Shown here: positions 6,028 through 9,739 of the stretch, in pieces
Numbering within the stretch: the stretch's first letter is position 1
Layout of the letters: every line of letters begins with the position of its first letter
NCBI GenBank assembly: GCA_945931735.1
Contig: CAMEPN010000032.1
Location: 1 to 9,739 of the forward strand
Direction of reading: 5' to 3'
Length of the DNA: 9,739 bases
Origin: an uncultured Clostridia bacterium
Lineage (GTDB): Bacteria > Bacillota > Clostridia > Oscillospirales > Ruminococcaceae
Program-made: the position numbers and the translations under genes
Notes under the pieces: model-generated
Databases searched by the model: none
Seen by the model: only the letters and a program-made list of their open reading frames with translations
What the model was told of the DNA's origin: nothing

Positions 6028-6099
6028 GTAGAAACCCAAAGGCTACAAACATAGCATATACAAAATGAACCCCCGAGTGCCAGCTCGGGGGCTTATTTT
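6028..6099 (+). ncRNA. Candidate small RNA of about 72 nt
   Basis: Bounded by the promoter at 5993-6021 and the terminator at 6070-6099. The body begins with a possible small hairpin (GTAG of 6029-6032 with CTAC about 15 bases on, plus an internal CC/GG pair) and then an unstructured A-rich stretch. No frame with a ribosome site exists: the only early ATG (6022) falls before the expected start of transcription. No known RNA family is recognised. It may be a free regulatory RNA or an attenuated leader for the aspartate kinase downstream. Confidence 0.5.
6070..6099 (+). terminator. Terminator of the short transcript
   Basis: Perfect 8-bp stem CCCCCGAG (6070-6077) with CTCGGGGG (6084-6091), loop TGCCAG, tail CTTATTTT. 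It lies 121 bases before the aspartate kinase start. Confidence 0.85.
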
Positions 6100-6122
6100 A
6101 TGCTTATTTTCGTTTCAGCTAC

Positions 6123-6151
6123 TTGAAATTTTCCCGATAATATGTTATGAT
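6123..6151 (+). promoter_or_regulatory. Promoter of the aspartate kinase gene
   Basis: TTGAAA (6123-6128), 17 bases, TATGAT (6146-6151), with an extended -10 TGT just before. The leader of about 60 nt carries a small hairpin GCGGA-GTTT-TCCGC (6172-6185) before the ribosome site. The leader is too short for a lysine riboswitch. Confidence 0.7.
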
Positions 6152-6219
6152 AAAATATATATGGTCTTACAGCGGAGTTTTCCGCATTAAATTATAAAAA
6201 GGAAAGGTTCAACGTATTT

Positions 6220-7542
6220 ATGAGTAAGGTAGTTAAGTTCGGCGGAAGCTCTCTCGCCGACGCAAAGCAGTTCAGAAAGGTCGCTGATATAATCCATGCA
6301 GACGAGGAGCGCTGCTATGTAGTTCCCTCCGCGCCCGGAAAGCGCTTTAAGGACGATACAAAGGTAACGGATATGCTGTACCGCTGCTACGACGAGGTGG
6401 CGAACGGCGCTGATTTCGCGGTAGCATTCGCCCCCATTCGCGAGCGCTTCAACGGCATTATCGCCGACCTCGGGCTTGACCTCTCGCTCGAGGAAGAGTT
6501 CGTTAAGATAGGCGTTAATTTCCGCGAGCAGGCGGGAAGAGATTACGCGGCGAGCCGCGGCGAATACCTCAACGGTATTATCCTCGCAAATTACCTCGGC
6601 TACGCTTTTGTCGACGCCGCAAAGGGTATCTTCTTCGATAACAAGGGCAACTTCGACGGCGATATCACCAACGCCTGCCTCGGCGCGATCCTCGACAGAA
6701 CGCCTAAGGCGGTCATTCCCGGATTCTACGGCGCAATGCCCGACGGCAGCGTAAAGACCTTCTCCCGCGGCGGCAGCGATTTCACAGGCTCCGTTGTCGC
6801 AAAGGCGGTAGGCGCTTCCCTTTACGAAAACTGGACTGACGTCAGCGGCTTCCTTGTTGCCGACCCGAGAATTGTCGAAAACCCCGAGGGTATCAGCGTT
6901 ATCACCTATTCCGAGCTGCGCGAGCTTAGCTATATGGGCGCGGGCGTGCTCCACGAGGACGCGATCTTCCCCGTAAGAAGCGCAAATATCCCCATAAACA
7001 TCAAGAACACCAACGCCCCGCAGGACGCAGGCACCCTTATCGTCCCCACAGGTACCGAGCCTGCAAGCAAGTACCTCATCACGGGCATCGCGGGCAAGAA
7101 GGACTTCTCCGTAATCTCTATCGAAAAGGACAGAATGAACTCCCACAAGGGCTTCATGAGAAGGCTGCTTCAGGTCCTCGAGAACCACGGTATCTTCCCC
7201 GAGCATATGCCGACAGGTATCGACACCGTAAGCGTTGTCGTAAATTCTCACGAGCTTGAGGGTCAGCGCGAAAAGCTGGCGCAGCGCCTTGTCGAGGTAG
7301 TTAAGCCCGACCATTTCGAGATAATTGACGGCCTTGCGCTTATCGCGGTCGTTGGCCGCGGAATGCGCGCCGCAAAGGGTACCGCGACAAGAGTTTTCGC
7401 GGCGCTCTCCCACGCGGATATAAATATCCGTATGATAGACCAAGGCTCCTCCGAGCTTAATATCATCGTCGGCATAGACGAGGCTGACTTTGACAAGGCA
7501 ATCCGCGTTATTTACGATATGTTTATCCTCAGCGAGCAGTAA
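6220..7542 (+). CDS. lysC: Aspartate kinase (monofunctional, ACT-regulated)
   Basis: Phosphorylates L-aspartate with ATP to aspartyl phosphate, the first step to lysine (and diaminopimelate for the cell wall), threonine and methionine; cytosolic. At 440 residues it is a full-length monofunctional enzyme with no homoserine dehydrogenase part. Seen in order: KFGGSS (6-11), SRGE (112-115), FSRGGSDFTG (181-190, the nucleotide/substrate loop), WTDVSG (205-210), ADPR (214-217), MGAGVLHEDAI (239-249, usually GAxVLHPxxI) and KNT (262-264). Two ACT domains follow, about 295-365 and 372-438, the usual site of amino-acid feedback inhibition. HED in place of HP is a mild oddity, shared I believe with clostridial relatives. 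ATG 6220 follows AGGAAAGG at a rather long 12-base spacing. Which end product inhibits it is not visible. Confidence 0.95.
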   Translation: MSKVVKFGGSSLADAKQFRKVADIIHADEERCYVVPSAPGKRFKDDTKVTDMLYRCYDEVANGADFAVAFAPIRERFNGIIADLGLDLSLEEEFVKIGVNFREQAGRDYAASRGEYLNGIILANYLGYAFVDAAKGIFFDNKGNFDGDITNACLGAILDRTPKAVIPGFYGAMPDGSVKTFSRGGSDFTGSVVAKAVGASLYENWTDVSGFLVADPRIVENPEGISVITYSELRELSYMGAGVLHEDAIFPVRSANIPINIKNTNAPQDAGTLIVPTGTEPASKYLITGIAGKKDFSVISIEKDRMNSHKGFMRRLLQVLENHGIFPEHMPTGIDTVSVVVNSHELEGQREKLAQRLVEVVKPDHFEIIDGLALIAVVGRGMRAAKGTATRVFAALSHADINIRMIDQGSSELNIIVGIDEADFDKAIRVIYDMFILSEQ

Positions 7543-7583
7543 TCCCCTTTCCTTTCGGCCGACTGTACGAAAGAGAGCGTGCC

Positions 7584-8939
7584 ATGAAACGAATTTCAGC
7601 ACTGTTGCTTGTTTTGGTAATGACCGCCGCGCTGCTTTGCGGCTGCGAATATAAGGGCGGGTCGGTGACGCTTGCCCCCTCGGATACCTCCGCAGTTTCG
7701 GAGGAAAACTCCGCTGCCGAGCTTTCGGGGACAGCTTCCTCGGATATCTTTGATACCGACAGCTCCGTTTTGAAAACGCTTACGGAAACGAGTTGGTATA
7801 ACAGCGAGGATATCTCGCAGGAGTGGATATTCTCAGACGACGGAACGCTGTCCGTCAACGGAAAAAGCTCCGAATATTCCCTGCGGCAGACGCTCCTCGA
7901 GGGGCAGTCGCTCGTCATAGACGGAAAGGCGTACAGCTTTTATATTTGGTACGACGGCTCTATGACGCTGTACGGCAGGGACGAGCGCATTGAGCTGTAT
8001 TCCGCCGAAAGCGACGAATATAAGCGGATAGTGGGCGAAAAGCGCGCCTCGGAGGAGTGCTCCGAGCTTCTCGACCGCTACCCCGACAGCGACGGTTGGA
8101 TGCAGTACAAGGACTTCGGCGATATACCGTTCCTTGCTGACGCGGACTATATCGAAAAGTCGCTGAATGAGGGCGCATTTGTGGTGAATACTCCCGAGGA
8201 GCTTGCGAGCGCGGTCTGGGCGGTTAATACCGTTTCGGAGGGATATTTCGCGATAGTGCTGGAGGCGGATATCGACCTTTCTGGGTATGAATGGGCGCCG
8301 ATGGGCTGGAACGGCGGCGCGCAGAATCACCCGTTCAACGGAGCGTTCCTCGGCTCGGGTCATACCATAAAAAACATGACGATAAATTCCTCCGACACCG
8401 ACGTCGGCTTTATCGGGTGGGAAACTTTCTGCTATGCGGGAGACGTTACCTTTGACGGCGCCAGCGTATGCGGCGGTTGCAATGTCGGCGTCGTTTCGGG
8501 GCAGGCTATCGGCGGCGTTTATGAAGGGATAACCATAATAAACAGCACTGTCGACGGCTCTACCGCGGGGTCAATGCTCGGCTGGGACGCGAACACGAGC
8601 AAGAAAAACTGCTCCGCAGATGTTGTCGTAAACGGAGAGAAATTCGAGTTCCTGTCCTATAACGAAAAAGCGAAGAGCGAGATCGTCATTGACGACCCCG
8701 TTGAAATAACCATAGACGAGCAGACCCACGAGGTCACCCGCCCCGAGGTCGAGGGCTATTACAATCTCGGCTGGATGGTATTTTATAACGGCGAGCAGGT
8801 GCTCCACAGGAATGCGGAGAACGAGCTTAGCTATACATATTTCTTGACCAGCCCGGGATATTATGAGATATATCTCACGGCGTATGTAGAGGGGCAGTAT
8901 GTCCCGATAAGCAACACAGTTAGCTATACAATAGAATAA
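7584..8939 (+). CDS. Secreted lipoprotein with beta-solenoid-like segment
   Basis: A 451-residue predicted lipoprotein of unknown function. A short lysine/arginine N-terminus and hydrophobic stretch (4-18) end in LCGC, with Cys21 as the expected lipidated residue. A Ser/Thr/Glu-rich linker follows (about 25-65). Residues 66-140 look like a small beta domain (WYNSEDISQEWIFSDDGTL, then repeated strands with VDG/IDG turns). Residues about 200-335 carry the pattern of polysaccharide- or adhesin-type beta-helices, notably FNGAFLGSGHTIKNMTI (251-267) and repeated G-x-G turns. The last 80 residues resemble an Ig-like strand domain (GYYEIYLTAYVEG). Cys283, 296, 299 and 343 are unusual for such a protein. 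The gene begins 41 bases after lysC with only a weak, tail-less hairpin between, so read-through is possible. A cell-surface or adhesion role is a guess. Confidence 0.8.
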   Translation: MKRISALLLVLVMTAALLCGCEYKGGSVTLAPSDTSAVSEENSAAELSGTASSDIFDTDSSVLKTLTETSWYNSEDISQEWIFSDDGTLSVNGKSSEYSLRQTLLEGQSLVIDGKAYSFYIWYDGSMTLYGRDERIELYSAESDEYKRIVGEKRASEECSELLDRYPDSDGWMQYKDFGDIPFLADADYIEKSLNEGAFVVNTPEELASAVWAVNTVSEGYFAIVLEADIDLSGYEWAPMGWNGGAQNHPFNGAFLGSGHTIKNMTINSSDTDVGFIGWETFCYAGDVTFDGASVCGGCNVGVVSGQAIGGVYEGITIINSTVDGSTAGSMLGWDANTSKKNCSADVVVNGEKFEFLSYNEKAKSEIVIDDPVEITIDEQTHEVTRPEVEGYYNLGWMVFYNGEQVLHRNAENELSYTYFLTSPGYYEIYLTAYVEGQYVPISNTVSYTIE

Positions 8940-8967
8940 GCTAATTATTTGACAGGGGGAATAGAGA

Positions 8968-9739
8968 ATGGATTATTCGGATTATCTTGCGGACAGTATG
9001 GTTTCGGGCGGAAAGGCGAGCGCCTACAAAAATCATATCATCAAAAACATCGAGGTCATCGGGCAGAGAAAGCTTGCGGTCATCGGCGGTGACGAGGAAT
9101 ACGACCTGCTGATGAAAACAGTAGACGCGCTCAGAAAGAAGAACGTGCGCGTTCCCGAAACGGCGTTCAGGGTATGCCTGCGGCAGTCCGAGGCCGACCC
9201 CGACAAGGATATACGCTTTATCGACGAGCTTAAGGGAAAAGCGAACACTTTTTACGCGCTGATACTCAAGCCGTATACGCCTGTGGAAACGACTATCGCC
9301 GCCATGTCGCGCGTTGTTGGGACATCGCAGGAAACCGCGCGGGCGCTCAAGGCGCTCGGTTATACCGAGAGGGACTACTGCGAGATGAACGAGCCCGAAG
9401 GCTCGGGATTAAAAGGCTCGCTCGGCGCTTCAAAGGCTAACGGCGCGATCAATTCCGACACGAAAAAGTGCGCGGGAATGGAGTCCGCCACGGCGGCGCA
9501 GCTCGCGCAGTACAAGGGCAAGATGGGCGGTCAGCGCTGCTTTGTTCTCGGGACATACAGCGCGAAGCTCGACGAGCTGAACTCTATCCTTAACGAGCGC
9601 TGCATCGCCTGCAACGACTTCTGCGACTTCTTTACGAAAACGCCGCAGCGCCCGACGTATTTCCTGCTGACCTCTGCGGACAGCTATCTCGGAAACGGAA
9701 AATACATCGAGGGCATGGAATGCTTCGTAAACGGGAATA
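8968..9739 (+). CDS. Unrecognised protein, DUF115/Maf-like C-terminal part (3' end missing)
   Basis: An open frame of 257 codons from ATG 8968 (ribosome site AGGGGGA) runs off the window without a stop. It starts 28 bases after the lipoprotein gene and is probably cotranscribed. Residues 20-131 look like a Rossmann-type alpha/beta domain (KLAVIGGDEEYDLL, strands and helices to ETARALKALGY). About residues 183-257 follow the layout of the DUF115 family: GQRCFVLGTYSAKLDEL, a cysteine-bearing CIACNDF segment, then RPTYFLLTSADSYL. In DUF115/Maf proteins this region is usually G-x-GPSL then a short strand, N-R and W-PTYY. Here the glycine-rich loop is altered, so the match is weak. Maf proteins are flagellin glycosyltransferases and a flagellin gene lies 3 kb upstream, but the link is only suggestive. 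Cysteines 212, 215 and 219 are closely spaced. Confidence 0.55.
   Translation, partial: MDYSDYLADSMVSGGKASAYKNHIIKNIEVIGQRKLAVIGGDEEYDLLMKTVDALRKKNVRVPETAFRVCLRQSEADPDKDIRFIDELKGKANTFYALILKPYTPVETTIAAMSRVVGTSQETARALKALGYTERDYCEMNEPEGSGLKGSLGASKANGAINSDTKKCAGMESATAAQLAQYKGKMGGQRCFVLGTYSAKLDELNSILNERCIACNDFCDFFTKTPQRPTYFLLTSADSYLGNGKYIEGMECFVNGN

Noticed and set aside
5984..6219. Lysine riboswitch or T-box before the aspartate kinase
   Set aside because: The leader from the nearer promoter is only about 60 nt, and the region from the farther promoter shows neither the multi-helix lysine aptamer nor a T-box sequence.
6187..7602. 471-codon reading frame on the minus strand
   Set aside because: It is an exact antisense shadow of the aspartate kinase gene, caused by its GC-ending codons. 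The sense frame carries all enzyme motifs, a promoter and a ribosome site.
1..9739. CRISPR array, tRNA, rRNA, insertion sequence or phage gene
   Set aside because: No regularly spaced direct repeats, no cloverleaf or conserved rRNA segments, and no transposase, integrase or phage structural protein was seen in the translated frames.

Overview
The window reads as chromosomal DNA of a motile, low-oxygen Firmicute, most likely a clostridium of the Oscillospiraceae/Ruminococcus type. Grounds: strong AGGAGG-type ribosome sites, textbook sigma-A promoters with 17-base spacers, a textbook sigma-28 (SigD-type) promoter, U-tailed hairpin terminators, a clostridial-style aspartate kinase, and a Ser/Thr-rich lipoprotein of the kind common in that group. 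The lineage is an inference from style, not from a marker gene. Every supported gene lies on the + strand.

Region 1 (1-577): possibly the last codons of an upstream gene, a strong terminator (82-113), then a long gene-free stretch. Its middle (about 260-460) is packed with nested inverted repeats that could fold into an elaborate RNA or be a palindromic repeat element.

Region 2 (578-3848): a self-contained heavy-metal efflux operon. A sigma-A promoter overlain by ArsR-family palindromes drives cadC (sensor with both the CadC thiol site and the SmtB-type alpha-5 site), a class I SAM-dependent methyltransferase, a free-standing 73-residue HMA metal-binding protein, and a CadA/ZntA-type P1B ATPase that lacks its own HMA domain. 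A terminator closes the unit. The natural reading is that the sensor releases DNA on Cd/Pb/Zn, the small HMA protein handles the metal, and the ATPase exports it. The methyltransferase's part is unknown and is the main puzzle here.

Region 3 (3849-5983): a single flagellin gene with its own sigma-28 promoter, a structured leader of about 140 nt rich in GGA motifs, strong high-expression codon bias, a hairpin-rich 3' UTR and a terminator.

Region 4 (5984-7542): a strong promoter followed within about 75 nt by a terminator, which is a candidate small RNA. Next comes a second promoter and a monofunctional aspartate kinase with two ACT domains.

Region 5 (7543-9739): a secreted lipoprotein with a beta-solenoid-like segment, then the 5' part of an unrecognised gene whose end of the visible region faintly resembles the DUF115/Maf (motility accessory factor) family. 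It runs off the window.

No rRNA, tRNA, CRISPR array, transposase or phage gene is seen.
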